Source: Photobacterium iliopiscarium
GTDB taxonomy: Bacteria; Pseudomonadota; Gammaproteobacteria; Enterobacterales; Vibrionaceae
Direction: 5' to 3'
Length of the DNA stretch: 64,000 nucleotides
NCBI RefSeq assembly: GCF_003026395.1
Contig: NZ_PYOO01000002.1
Coordinates: 124,001 to 188,000, forward strand
In this document: piece by piece, positions 1-7,394 of the stretch
Numbering within the stretch: the first letter of the stretch is position 1
How the letters are laid out: each line of letters begins with the position of its first letter
Notes under the pieces: model-generated
What the model saw: only the letters and a program-made list of their open reading frames with translations
Told to the model about the DNA's origin: nothing
The model's database searches: none
Position numbers and translations under genes: made by a program

Positions 1-808
1 CACCAATATCAACGCCAGCATGATCAGCGGGAATCAACGCACAAGTAATACCTAAATCAACTTTATCGCCAAGTAAGCCTTGAGGATCTTTCATTTTAAA
101 TGCCAGACCAAGCACCGTTGCAACAGGCGCAAGCGTAATATAACGCTTATTCCATGTTAGGTTTAAGCCAAGAACTTGCTCACCATCATATTCGCCATAA
201 CAGACTATTCCCTCATCAGGAATGCCGCCAGCGTCAGATCCCGCTTCGGGGCCTGTTAATGCAAAACAAGGAATATCTTCTCCATGAGCAAGGCGAGGTA
301 ACCAATACTCCTTTTGTTGTTGAGTACCATAATGGGTAAGTAATTCACCGGGGCCAAGTGAATTTGGCACCATCACACAAACCGCAGCACTTAAACTGCG
401 GGTCGCTATTTGTGCCACAATGGTTGAATTAGCATGGGCTGAAAAATCAAGGCCGCCATATTGTTTACTGATAATTAATGCAAAGAATTTTTCACGACGC
501 AGAAATTGCCAAACATCCTCAGGCAAATCTTTTTGTTGCTGCACAATTTGATAATCATTTAACATTGCCAATAATGTTTGCAGGGTTGTATCAATGAACC
601 GTTGTTCTTCTTGCGTCAATGTTGGTTTAGGGTAACCAAGCAATGTTTGCCATTGTGGATCCCCACCAAATAACTCACCATCCCACCACACACTACCCGC
701 TTCCATTGCTTCTTTTTCAGTATCAGACAGTGGTGGTAATAATGTTTTAAACCGTTTAAAAACAGGATCACTTACATAACGTTTACGCATGGTTGATAAC
801 GAGCTCAT
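1..808 (-). CDS. fadE: Acyl-CoA dehydrogenase, FadE type (5' part; runs off the left edge)
   Basis: First step of fatty-acid beta-oxidation, FAD-dependent oxidation of acyl-CoA. About 269 N-terminal residues are visible and follow E. coli FadE closely, including FALTGPEAGSDAGGIPD and the segment LTWNKRYITLAPVATVLGLA. The ATG at 808 is preceded by AGGA and by an in-frame TGA at 830-832, so this copy lacks the hydrophobic N-terminal extension of E. coli FadE and begins directly at the MSSLSTMRKRYVSDP region. It lies 44 bases behind the TetR-type gene on the same strand, so the two are probably cotranscribed. The rest of the gene is outside the window. Confidence 0.9.
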   Translation of the reverse strand, partial: MSSLSTMRKRYVSDPVFKRFKTLLPPLSDTEKEAMEAGSVWWDGELFGGDPQWQTLLGYPKPTLTQEEQRFIDTTLQTLLAMLNDYQIVQQQKDLPEDVWQFLRREKFFALIISKQYGGLDFSAHANSTIVAQIATRSLSAAVCVMVPNSLGPGELLTHYGTQQQKEYWLPRLAHGEDIPCFALTGPEAGSDAGGIPDEGIVCYGEYDGEQVLGLNLTWNKRYITLAPVATVLGLAFKMKDPQGLLGDKVDLGITCALIPADHAGVDIG

Positions 809-852
809 AATGCATATCCTTTTGTGATTCAATGGCGAGTATTCATGGTTTA

Positions 853-1518
853 TTAGCCGTTAATATTAACGACAAAAGACTGATTCAATTCTATGGGTGC
901 AGCAACGCCTGCCGCAAGATAAGGTACTAATCGATTAATTAGATCGTCAATTTGGATGCGATGAGAAAAATCATTGACTGCTATTTCGCATAGGGCCGTA
1001 CTTGATGCCATCGTAAATACAGCCGCACCAAGGGTAAAATGTAATCGCCAAAATAATGTTTCAGGATCTAAACAAGGATAAGCACGACGTACAGCGCTGA
1101 TAAATAAGTGAATAACATCATCATAATGTGTCGTTATAAACCACCGTAAATGCCCTTGTACATCGGTATAGCCACGGCCAAGTAAAGACATAAAAATAGT
1201 AGTACCATTAGTCTTACAGCTATTCAATGTCAGCAATGGCTGTTTAACGCAGAGAAACACCTCTTCCATCGTAAACTTATCACGCTGATGTAACGTCATT
1301 AATTCCATTTTTAATGCGGGCATAAATTGCTCAAGGTAACGGCTTAATACTGCACGAATTAATCCTTTCTTATCGCCATAATGATAATTAACCGAGGCTA
1401 GGTTAACCCCAGCAGTCGCCGTAATTACCCGTAATGACGTTGCTTTAAAACCACGAGCGGCAAACAATAATTCAGCAGCATCAAGTATTCGATTTTTCGT
1501 CGTTGCCTGTATCTTCAT
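853..1518 (-). CDS. psrA: TetR-family regulator, PsrA-like (fatty-acid oxidation)
   Basis: 221-residue DNA-binding repressor. Residues about 9-55 form a TetR_N helix-turn-helix (ILDAAELLFAARGFKATSLR, then GVNLASVNYHYGDKKGL). The C-terminal half, with LFWRLHFTLGAAVFTMA, resembles the PsrA-type ligand domain. PsrA regulators in gammaproteobacteria control fatty-acid oxidation genes in response to long-chain acyl groups. The downstream neighbour on the same strand is a fadE-type dehydrogenase, which fits that role. An AAAC-N4-GTTT near-palindrome lies just upstream, suggesting autoregulation. The PsrA assignment is by resemblance and context; a generic TetR regulator remains possible. Confidence 0.75.
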   Translation of the reverse strand: MKIQATTKNRILDAAELLFAARGFKATSLRVITATAGVNLASVNYHYGDKKGLIRAVLSRYLEQFMPALKMELMTLHQRDKFTMEEVFLCVKQPLLTLNSCKTNGTTIFMSLLGRGYTDVQGHLRWFITTHYDDVIHLFISAVRRAYPCLDPETLFWRLHFTLGAAVFTMASSTALCEIAVNDFSHRIQIDDLINRLVPYLAAGVAAPIELNQSFVVNING

Positions 1519-1530
1519 CTGTCAGCCCTG

Positions 1531-1549
1531 ATTAAAACGCTTGTTTAAA
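1531..1549. promoter_or_regulatory. Candidate PsrA operator
   Basis: AAAC (1535-1538), four bases, GTTT (1543-1546), with TT/AA pairing outside, centred about 22 bases upstream of the TetR-gene start. It fits the published PsrA consensus of AAAC and GTTT half sites separated by 2-4 bases. Position and match suggest autorepression of the psrA-fadE unit; this is inference. Confidence 0.45.
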
Positions 1550-1647
1550 TATTACACAAACCACAATATTTAACAATTGCGCTACATCACAAACTACTAT
1601 TTTAATTTAACCTCATGAAAAACAATTAACCTCTTTATAATCAAGAA

Positions 1648-1728
1648 TAAAAAGCTGTCTGTTGTTTATAGAATAAGATTGGAACCAATATGAGGAAGCA
1701 GTGTCTTATCAATACCACTGCTTTTTTT
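1648..1728 (+). ncRNA. Candidate small RNA ending in an intrinsic terminator
   Basis: A perfect -10 hexamer TATAAT (1636-1641) lies upstream of a hairpin with stem AGCAGTG (1697-1703) and CACTGCT (1716-1722), followed directly by seven T (1722-1728). No plus-strand protein gene precedes it, so the terminator must serve an RNA of about 80 bases. The -35 region is poor. The 5' end is estimated from the -10 only. Confidence 0.35.
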
Positions 1729-1744
1729 AGAAGTTTTTACTTCA

Positions 1745-1776
1745 AAACCCATTAACAAATATTTGTTGGTGGGTTT
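1745..1776 (+). terminator. Second intrinsic terminator in the protein-free gap
   Basis: Stem AAACCCA (1745-1751) with TGGGTTT (1770-1776), with an inner perfect palindrome ACAAATATTTGT (1755-1766), followed by TCTTTATTTTT. It may be a backup stop for the RNA ending near 1728 or end a separate short transcript. Confidence 0.55.
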
Positions 1777-1927
1777 CTTTATTTTTATGGTAATACACCG
1801 CTACAAAATATTAATTTCAAATAAAACCATTTTTTTTGAACTTTATCTTACATAGGCACTCTTACTTATGTATTCAATTTGATAAATGGTTATTTTGCAC
1901 TGCAATAATGCCTTTTATGAAATGTTT

Positions 1928-2007
1928 AATTTACTACTGCTTTAAATCCTAATTGTATTTTTTTGGATAATCTCCATCCCGCTGATATTTGTCAGCGGGA
2001 TTTTTTT
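1928..2007 (+). ncRNA. Candidate tandem small RNA, copy 1
   Basis: Positions 1932-1963 hold a 32-base block (starting TACTACTGCTTTAAATCC) that recurs identically at 2206-2237. The block contains TCCT, able to pair with AGGA ribosome-binding sites, and ends in a T-rich run. It is followed by an intrinsic terminator: ATCCCGCTGA (1976-1985) pairing with TCAGCGGGAT (1992-2001), then T7. A weak -10 (TATGAA, 1916-1921) puts the 5' end near 1928, so the conserved block would sit at the RNA's 5' end. A shared 5' seed with a different terminator hairpin per copy is typical of multicopy Hfq-dependent small RNAs. No known family was recognised. Confidence 0.5.
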
Positions 2008-2202
2008 ATCTACAATCATCACATCTGCTTTATCAAACGTCGACGTAAGAGAAGTAAACAGCAGCTTTCAATAAAATAATGACATCTTTTTTATATTAAA
2101 TTGAACTCTTTCATTAACGGGCAGTCTGATTATATAAGAATTGGAATTATAGATGATTATTTTGTTTTTCAGGCCGTCAAACACAACATCTGTAATTCAA
2201 AT

Positions 2203-2273
2203 TGCTACTACTGCTTTAAATCCTAATTGTATTTTTTGTTTACGCTGAAATATTTATTTCAGCGTTTTTTTTT
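2203..2273 (+). ncRNA. Candidate tandem small RNA, copy 2
   Basis: Contains the same 32-base block as copy 1 (2206-2237), followed by a different intrinsic terminator: ACGCTGAAA (2242-2250) pairing with TTTCAGCGT (2257-2265), then a run of nine T. A TGTAAT hexamer at 2191-2196 could be the -10, giving a start near 2203 and an RNA of about 70 bases. The T-tail is on the plus strand only, so it is not the terminator of the minus-strand neighbours. Confidence 0.5.
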
Positions 2274-2280
2274 GCTTTTT

Positions 2281-3108
2281 TTAGCGAATCTGCGGCGTAC
2301 CTTGCAGCAAATCATCATGCTGCAACACAATACCTAAATGTCTAATTGTCTGATTCGAATTGATTTTCTTACCATTAATACCATTATCATCATTACCAAA
2401 CTCAGGAGGTGGCAACTGTAACTTAATCGCCATCGCTGTATAATATTGCTCGCGAGTAGGATGGGTACTTGCCGCTAAATGCATGATAGGCATTGAAGGA
2501 TGCTGCGTAATAATGGCAGAGATCACACCAATACAATCATCAAGATGTACTAGATTTACAGGCTGTTTACCTGCACTCAACTGTTGACGACCAGATAAAA
2601 ACGTTACCGGATGCCGTTGTGGTCCAATTAATCCAGATAAACGTAACACTGTCAGTTGTTGTTGCCATTGCTGACGTAACTGCTGTTCTAATGCGTAATG
2701 TAATTGCCCAGAAGCCGAACTAGGATTAACCGGGGTTGTTTCTAGTACCTCCCCTTGCAATGGGTCATATACAGAAGTAGTACTAATAAAAATAATCCGC
2801 TGACACCCGGCTTCCTTTGCTGCGGTTGCTAATGACATTACCTTTTCAATATGATCCTGTGGATCAAGATTTTTTCGTCCCGGTGGAATCGCAATTATCA
2901 ATACATCCGTTGTTAAAAATTGGACTATTGTTGGATCAATATCCCCAATCAATGGCAAAGTTAATAAGCAGCTATTAATGCCTTGTTGTTGTAATACATT
3001 TGCCCCCTCAACGGTTGTTTTAGAGCCCCATACTTCAATCGCTTGGCTTTTTAATGATAATGCTAACGGTAATCCGAGCCATCCACAGCCACAAATACTA
3101 ACTTTCAT
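2281..3108 (-). CDS. yeeZ: NAD(P)-binding epimerase-like protein YeeZ
   Basis: 275 residues, against 274 in E. coli YeeZ, and similar throughout. Seen: N-terminal dinucleotide-binding motif CGCGWLGLPLA, then GSKTTVEGANVL, FISTTSVYDPLQGEV and VLRLSGLIGPQRHP. It belongs to the extended short-chain dehydrogenase/epimerase superfamily, but its substrate is not established. The ATG at 3108 follows an AAGGA ribosome-binding site at good spacing. It is divergent from hexR across a 358-base gap. It is the only minus-strand protein gene between hexR and the small-RNA gap. Confidence 0.85.
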   Translation of the reverse strand: MKVSICGCGWLGLPLALSLKSQAIEVWGSKTTVEGANVLQQQGINSCLLTLPLIGDIDPTIVQFLTTDVLIIAIPPGRKNLDPQDHIEKVMSLATAAKEAGCQRIIFISTTSVYDPLQGEVLETTPVNPSSASGQLHYALEQQLRQQWQQQLTVLRLSGLIGPQRHPVTFLSGRQQLSAGKQPVNLVHLDDCIGVISAIITQHPSMPIMHLAASTHPTREQYYTAMAIKLQLPPPEFGNDDNGINGKKINSNQTIRHLGIVLQHDDLLQGTPQIR

Positions 3109-3466
3109 TGATATTCCTTTTTATTTATATCTACATTGAATCAAACCTGTCATTTAATTACTTTAATTAAAAACCTACACAATAGAATCATGCTTATTTA
3201 TTTCACGGCTTAAAATAACGCTTTATTTATAAAACAAACACTTATAATTGGTAAAATAAAACGACAAAAAATAACATTATTTGTTTTAAAAATTTCAATT
3301 ATGAAAATAAAAAGTCGATCCCGATCAAAATCTAATAAAAACGCACTGAAAAAGAGCGTAAATGGCTAGAATATGTTAACAGTTAAGTAGTATAGTTTCA
3401 TTATATGGGCAACTTGATGACAAGAATGCTACAAATGAAATTCAATAACGAAGTGCATAAATAACT
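3109..3466. other. AT-rich divergent intergenic region, yeeZ / hexR
   Basis: 358 bases without a gene. It must hold the promoters of yeeZ (minus) and hexR (plus), but no site could be assigned with confidence. I looked for a HexR-type palindrome (TGTAAT...ATTACA) and found none. Confidence 0.3.
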
Positions 3467-4324
3467 ATGAATACCATAGAAAAAATACAAAATAACTTAG
3501 AACACTTCAGCAAATCTGAACGTAAAGTAGCGGAAGTTATTATAGCTTCGCCACAAACAGCAATTCACTCAAGTATTGCAACATTAGCTAAAATGGCCGA
3601 TGTAAGTGAACCGACTGTTAACCGTTTTTGTCGTCGACTTGATACCAAAGGCTTTCCTGACTTTAAATTACATTTAGCACAAAGTTTGGCAAATGGTACC
3701 CCTTATGTAAATCGTAATGTCGAAGAAAATGATGGTCCTGATGCCTACACTGCAAAAATATTTGAATCGACCATGGCTTGCTTAGATGTTGCGAAAAATA
3801 GCATCGACCCTATGCAAATTAATCGTGCTGTTGATTTACTCACCCAAGCAAAAAAAATATCCTTTTTTGGTTTAGGTGCATCCGCTTCAGTCGCGCATGA
3901 TGCTCAAAATAAGTTTTTTCGATTTAATATCCCGATTGTGTGTTTTGATGACATTGTCATGCAACGTATGAGTGTGATTAATTGCAGTGATGGTGATGTT
4001 GTGGTTGTTATTTCACATACTGGGCGAACTAAAAGTTTGGTTGAAATCGCACAAATGGCGCGTGAAAATGGCGCAACAGTCATCGGCATTACTGCAAAAC
4101 ATTCACCATTAGAGCGCGAATGTTCATTATCAATTTGTCTTGATGTTCCTGAAGATACCGATATTTACATGCCAATGGCGAGTCGCGTTGTACAAATGAC
4201 GGTTATTGATGTACTCGCAACGGGCTTTACACTACGTCGCGGATCCAGTTTTCGTGATAATCTAAAACGAGTCAAAGACTCACTCAAAGACTCCCGTTTT
4301 TCTAAAGAGCATCACCTACTGTAA
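3467..4324 (+). CDS. hexR: Transcriptional regulator HexR (RpiR family)
   Basis: 285 residues. Residues 1-77 form the RpiR-type helix-turn-helix (FSKSERKVAEVIIASP, then ADVSEPTVNRFCRRL). Residues about 125-255 are a sugar-isomerase (SIS) domain with FFGLGASASVAHDAQNKFFR and VVVISHTGRTKSLVEIA. HexR represses or activates central carbon genes and senses 2-keto-3-deoxy-6-phosphogluconate through the SIS domain. The next gene on the same strand is pykA, a conserved association in gammaproteobacteria. A hairpin without a T-tail separates the two. The E. coli homologue was formerly YebK. Confidence 0.93.
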   Translation: MNTIEKIQNNLEHFSKSERKVAEVIIASPQTAIHSSIATLAKMADVSEPTVNRFCRRLDTKGFPDFKLHLAQSLANGTPYVNRNVEENDGPDAYTAKIFESTMACLDVAKNSIDPMQINRAVDLLTQAKKISFFGLGASASVAHDAQNKFFRFNIPIVCFDDIVMQRMSVINCSDGDVVVVISHTGRTKSLVEIAQMARENGATVIGITAKHSPLERECSLSICLDVPEDTDIYMPMASRVVQMTVIDVLATGFTLRRGSSFRDNLKRVKDSLKDSRFSKEHHLL

Positions 4325-4334
4325 TACAGATATA

Positions 4335-4356
4335 TAGCGAAGTTTCGACTTCGCTA
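4335..4356. other. UUCG-capped hairpin after hexR
   Basis: Nine-base stem (4335-4343 with 4348-4356) closed by a TTCG tetraloop, 11 bases after the hexR stop. No T-run follows, so it is probably a stability or processing element rather than an intrinsic terminator. Confidence 0.5.
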
Positions 4357-4520
4357 CTACAAAGACAGAACACGCACGATTACCTCTTTTTCTTTAATAC
4401 TAATCATCATCTTATCTTTTATTAGTGAGCGCACTCATCTACATAATCCTATTTGTTCAATGCGTTATATCTTGCAATTGCATTAAAGAGATAAGTTAGT
4501 TTATTTACACGGAGCTTATA

Positions 4521-5966
4521 ATGTCAGAACAACTAAGACGTACCAAAATTGTAACGACCCTAGGACCTGCAACGGATCGCGATAATAATCTAGAAAAAAT
4601 CATTGCTGCTGGCGCTAACGTAGTCCGTATGAATTTTTCTCATGGTAGCCCTGAAGATCATATCCTTCGCACCCAACAAGTACGCGAAATTGCAGCACGT
4701 CTAGGTAAACATGTGGCTATTTTAGGTGATCTCCAAGGCCCTAAAATTCGAGTATCAACCTTTAAAGAAGGTAAAATTCAGCTCAATATTGGTGATACCT
4801 TTACGCTTGATAGTGATTTACCCAAAGGTGAAGGTCACCAAGATGCTGTTGGTCTTGACTATAAAGAACTGCCAAATGATGTTATTAAAGGCGATGTGTT
4901 GTTACTTGATGATGGTCGAGTTCAACTACAAGTAACTGAAGTAACGGGTAATAAAGTACATACTATCGTTACCGTTGCTGGCCCTTTATCTAATAACAAA
5001 GGCATAAATAAAAAAGGCGGTGGCTTATCTGCCGCAGCATTAACAGCAAAAGATAAAGCAGACATTATTACAGCCGCTGCCATGAAGGTTGATTACCTCG
5101 CAGTTTCTTTTCCTCGCAATGGTGCAGATATGCATTATGCCCGTCAATTAGCAACAGAGGCGGGATTAACAGCAAAATTAGTCGCAAAAGTAGAGCGAGC
5201 AGAAACAGTTGCTACCACTGAAGCGATGGATGACATTATTCTCGCATCTGATGTAGTGATGGTTGCCCGAGGTGATTTAGGGGTTGAGATTGGCGATCCT
5301 GAGCTTGTTGGCGTACAAAAAAAGCTGATCCGTCGTGCTCGTAGCTTAGACCGTACCGTTATCACTGCAACTCAAATGATGGAATCAATGATCACTAGCC
5401 CAATGCCAACGCGAGCTGAGGTGATGGACGTTGCTAATGCTGTATTAGACGGTACTGATGCGGTAATGTTATCGGCAGAAACAGCAGCAGGTGATTTCCC
5501 TGTTGAAACCGTGACAATAATGGCGAGTGTTTGTCTTGGCGCTGAAAAAGAACCGAGTATTAATATTTCCAATCACCGTTTAGATCGTAAATTCTCAAAT
5601 CCTGAAGAAACTATTGCAATGGCAACCATGTATGCCGCTAATCATATGGTGGGCATTAAAGCGATTGTCGTGATGACAGAATCCGGCCGTACACCCCGCT
5701 TAATGTCTCGTATTTCATCAGGATTGCCTATTTTTGCGTTATCAAGAAATAAAACGACATTGAACCAAGCTTCATTATATCGCGGCGTTACTCCCGTCTT
5801 TTTTGATCGTGATAGTGACGCGGGTTTAGAAGCGGCAAAACATGCTCTGAATGTGCTAAAAGAAGCAGGATATGTACAAGCTGGCGACTTAACCATTATT
5901 ACCCAAGGTGATAAAATGGATACGGTAGGATCAACCAATAATATGCGTATTTTAACGGTTGATTAA
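4521..5966 (+). CDS. pykA: Pyruvate kinase II
   Basis: 481 residues, nearly collinear with E. coli PykA (480). It transfers phosphate from phosphoenolpyruvate to ADP in the cytoplasm, the last step of glycolysis. Seen: [18 protein letters not shown] at the N-terminus, [11 protein letters not shown], the active-site segment [25 protein letters not shown] and TATQMMESM, followed by a C-terminal allosteric domain. The sequence is of PykA rather than PykF type. The ATG at 4521 is preceded by CGGAG at suitable spacing. A strong bidirectional terminator follows at 6023-6052. Confidence 0.97.
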   Translation: MSEQLRRTKIVTTLGPATDRDNNLEKIIAAGANVVRMNFSHGSPEDHILRTQQVREIAARLGKHVAILGDLQGPKIRVSTFKEGKIQLNIGDTFTLDSDLPKGEGHQDAVGLDYKELPNDVIKGDVLLLDDGRVQLQVTEVTGNKVHTIVTVAGPLSNNKGINKKGGGLSAAALTAKDKADIITAAAMKVDYLAVSFPRNGADMHYARQLATEAGLTAKLVAKVERAETVATTEAMDDIILASDVVMVARGDLGVEIGDPELVGVQKKLIRRARSLDRTVITATQMMESMITSPMPTRAEVMDVANAVLDGTDAVMLSAETAAGDFPVETVTIMASVCLGAEKEPSINISNHRLDRKFSNPEETIAMATMYAANHMVGIKAIVVMTESGRTPRLMSRISSGLPIFALSRNKTTLNQASLYRGVTPVFFDRDSDAGLEAAKHALNVLKEAGYVQAGDLTIITQGDKMDTVGSTNNMRILTVD

Positions 5967-6022
5967 TTCTTAACTGCGCCGTTATACACGTATCATTAAT
6001 AGCCGTGAAAACAATGAATAAC

Positions 6023-6052
6023 AAAGGCTGAGATCGTATTCTCAGCCTTTTT
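6023..6052. terminator. Bidirectional terminator between pykA and rimJ
   Basis: Eleven-base stem AAAGGCTGAGA (6023-6033) and TCTCAGCCTTT (6040-6050) with a six-base loop and T-runs on both strands. It serves the convergent pykA (+) and rimJ (-). Confidence 0.85.
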
Positions 6053-6068
6053 CGGTTTTAAAACAGAC

Positions 6069-6695
6069 TCAGTTTATCGGCAGTGACCAATTAGGGTTCA
6101 CTAACGATGTTAAAATATGATCCTGCCATTGGCCATTGATCAATAAATAATCTTTCGCTAACCCTTCTTGCTCAAAACCAACCGCCGTTAATACACCGCC
6201 ACTTTTATTATTATGTGGCATATACGCCGCCATAACACGATGAAAATGCTTATCGATAAAAATCCACTCACATACTGCCGTTAACGCCCGACGCATCACC
6301 GCTTTGCCCTGATGCTCTTGATCTAATGAATAACCGACATGGCAGGCATAAAAGGGTGACTTCACTAAATTACTAAAATTAATCACGCCAATAATAGTAT
6401 TCGTCTCTCGGTGTTCAATCACAAAATAAAAAGCCATCTCATGACGATGTAGGGTCGCGATTTGTTCTAAACGTTGTTGCCAACCCGCAAGGCTAAAAAA
6501 AGCCTCATGCCGTAATGGCTCCCAAGGTGCAAGAAAATGACGGTTACGTTGATAGTATGCTGAAATTTGTTCCGCATCTCGCGCTTCAATCAAGCGAATT
6601 TTTATATCATCAAGTATAATAGTTGATGAGCGATGTATAATTGAATGAAACAAGTACGACCTCGACATGACAGTGTTAATTGATATAACGCACAT
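6069..6695 (-). CDS. rimJ: GNAT acetyltransferase, RimJ type
   Basis: N-terminal acetyltransferase of ribosomal protein S5 in E. coli. The 208-residue product matches RimJ (194) across the GNAT fold: YYQRNRHFLAPWEPLRHE, IGVINFSNLVKSPFYACHVGYS, QGKAVMRRALTA, HRVMAAYMPHNNKSGG and KDYLLINGQWQDH. The acetyl-CoA loop appears as DQEHQGKAV. The N-terminus is uncertain: the first ATG gives about 15 more residues than E. coli, an internal ATG (residue 10) is closer to family length, and neither has a clear ribosome-binding site. Confidence 0.85.
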   Translation of the reverse strand: MCVISINTVMSRSYLFHSIIHRSSTIILDDIKIRLIEARDAEQISAYYQRNRHFLAPWEPLRHEAFFSLAGWQQRLEQIATLHRHEMAFYFVIEHRETNTIIGVINFSNLVKSPFYACHVGYSLDQEHQGKAVMRRALTAVCEWIFIDKHFHRVMAAYMPHNNKSGGVLTAVGFEQEGLAKDYLLINGQWQDHILTSLVNPNWSLPIN

Positions 6696-6816
6696 TTTAT
6701 GAGTTTACATGATATTGAATATAAGCCACATTCAATATTCGATATATTAGCATGACGTTGTCTGTTATTCTTTGTCAGTCAATGTTATTAATTATTACGC
6801 CTTTAGTGAGTTATTG

Positions 6817-7317
6817 ATGTATTACGATTGTATTGAAACAGAACTGGGAAATATTATGTTGCTGGCAGATCATCAAGGTCTTCGACAACTATCGATTACA
6901 AGTCCCAGCTATAGCCCTAATGAAATATGGCAACATAATCCTGAATTTATGGCCCCTTTCATTAGACAACTCAAAGAATACCTCATCGGCTCTCGAAAAA
7001 AATTTACCTTTCCTCTCGCCCCACAAGGCACTTTATTTCAACAGCAAATATGGCATGCTATTGCTGATATTCCCTATGGTGAAACAGTCACCTACGAGCA
7101 AATAGCTGCAAACATAGGCAATACCAAAGCAACCCAAGCGATCGGTATGGCTAAAAATGTGAATCCCATCCCCATTGTGATCCCTTGCCACCGAGTATTA
7201 AATAGCCATAATTCATTATGTGGCTATCGTTATGGTGAAGAAATCGTTGCTCTATTATTAGCCTTAGAAGCGGGTGATACTATTTTGTTGGAAGAACATC
7301 AAAACGACGAATACTAA
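6817..7317 (+). CDS. ogt: Methylated-DNA-protein cysteine methyltransferase
   Basis: Repairs O6-methylguanine by irreversible transfer of the alkyl group to its own cysteine. With the ATG at 6817 it has 166 residues, as in Ogt (171), and starts MYYDCIETELGNIML. A TTG at 6772 in frame is less likely. Seen: FQQQIWHAIADIPYGETVTYEQIA (helix-turn-helix region) and the active site IPIVIPCHRVL with the acceptor Cys. Odd: the usual segment after PCHRV (GYxGGxxRKxxLLxxE) is changed to GYRYGEEIVALLLALE, so the GG and the basic pair are lost. The catalytic core is intact. Confidence 0.9.
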   Translation: MYYDCIETELGNIMLLADHQGLRQLSITSPSYSPNEIWQHNPEFMAPFIRQLKEYLIGSRKKFTFPLAPQGTLFQQQIWHAIADIPYGETVTYEQIAANIGNTKATQAIGMAKNVNPIPIVIPCHRVLNSHNSLCGYRYGEEIVALLLALEAGDTILLEEHQNDEY

Positions 7318-7348
7318 TTCCATAGCTTTATTGTTTGTTATAAAAAAT

Positions 7349-7377
7349 AAAGAGATAGCAATAATGGCTATCTCTTT
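7349..7377. terminator. Bidirectional terminator between ogt and tyrR
   Basis: Stem AAAGAGATAGC (7349-7359) and GCTATCTCTTT (7367-7377) with a seven-base loop between the convergent ogt (+) and tyrR (-). T-runs on the plus side, A-rich upstream. Confidence 0.8.
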
Positions 7378-7394
7378 TATTTTACGCTTAAGGA

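Noticed and set aside
4325..4520. HexR operator between hexR and pykA
   Set aside because: No TGTAAT...ATTACA-like palindrome could be found by eye.
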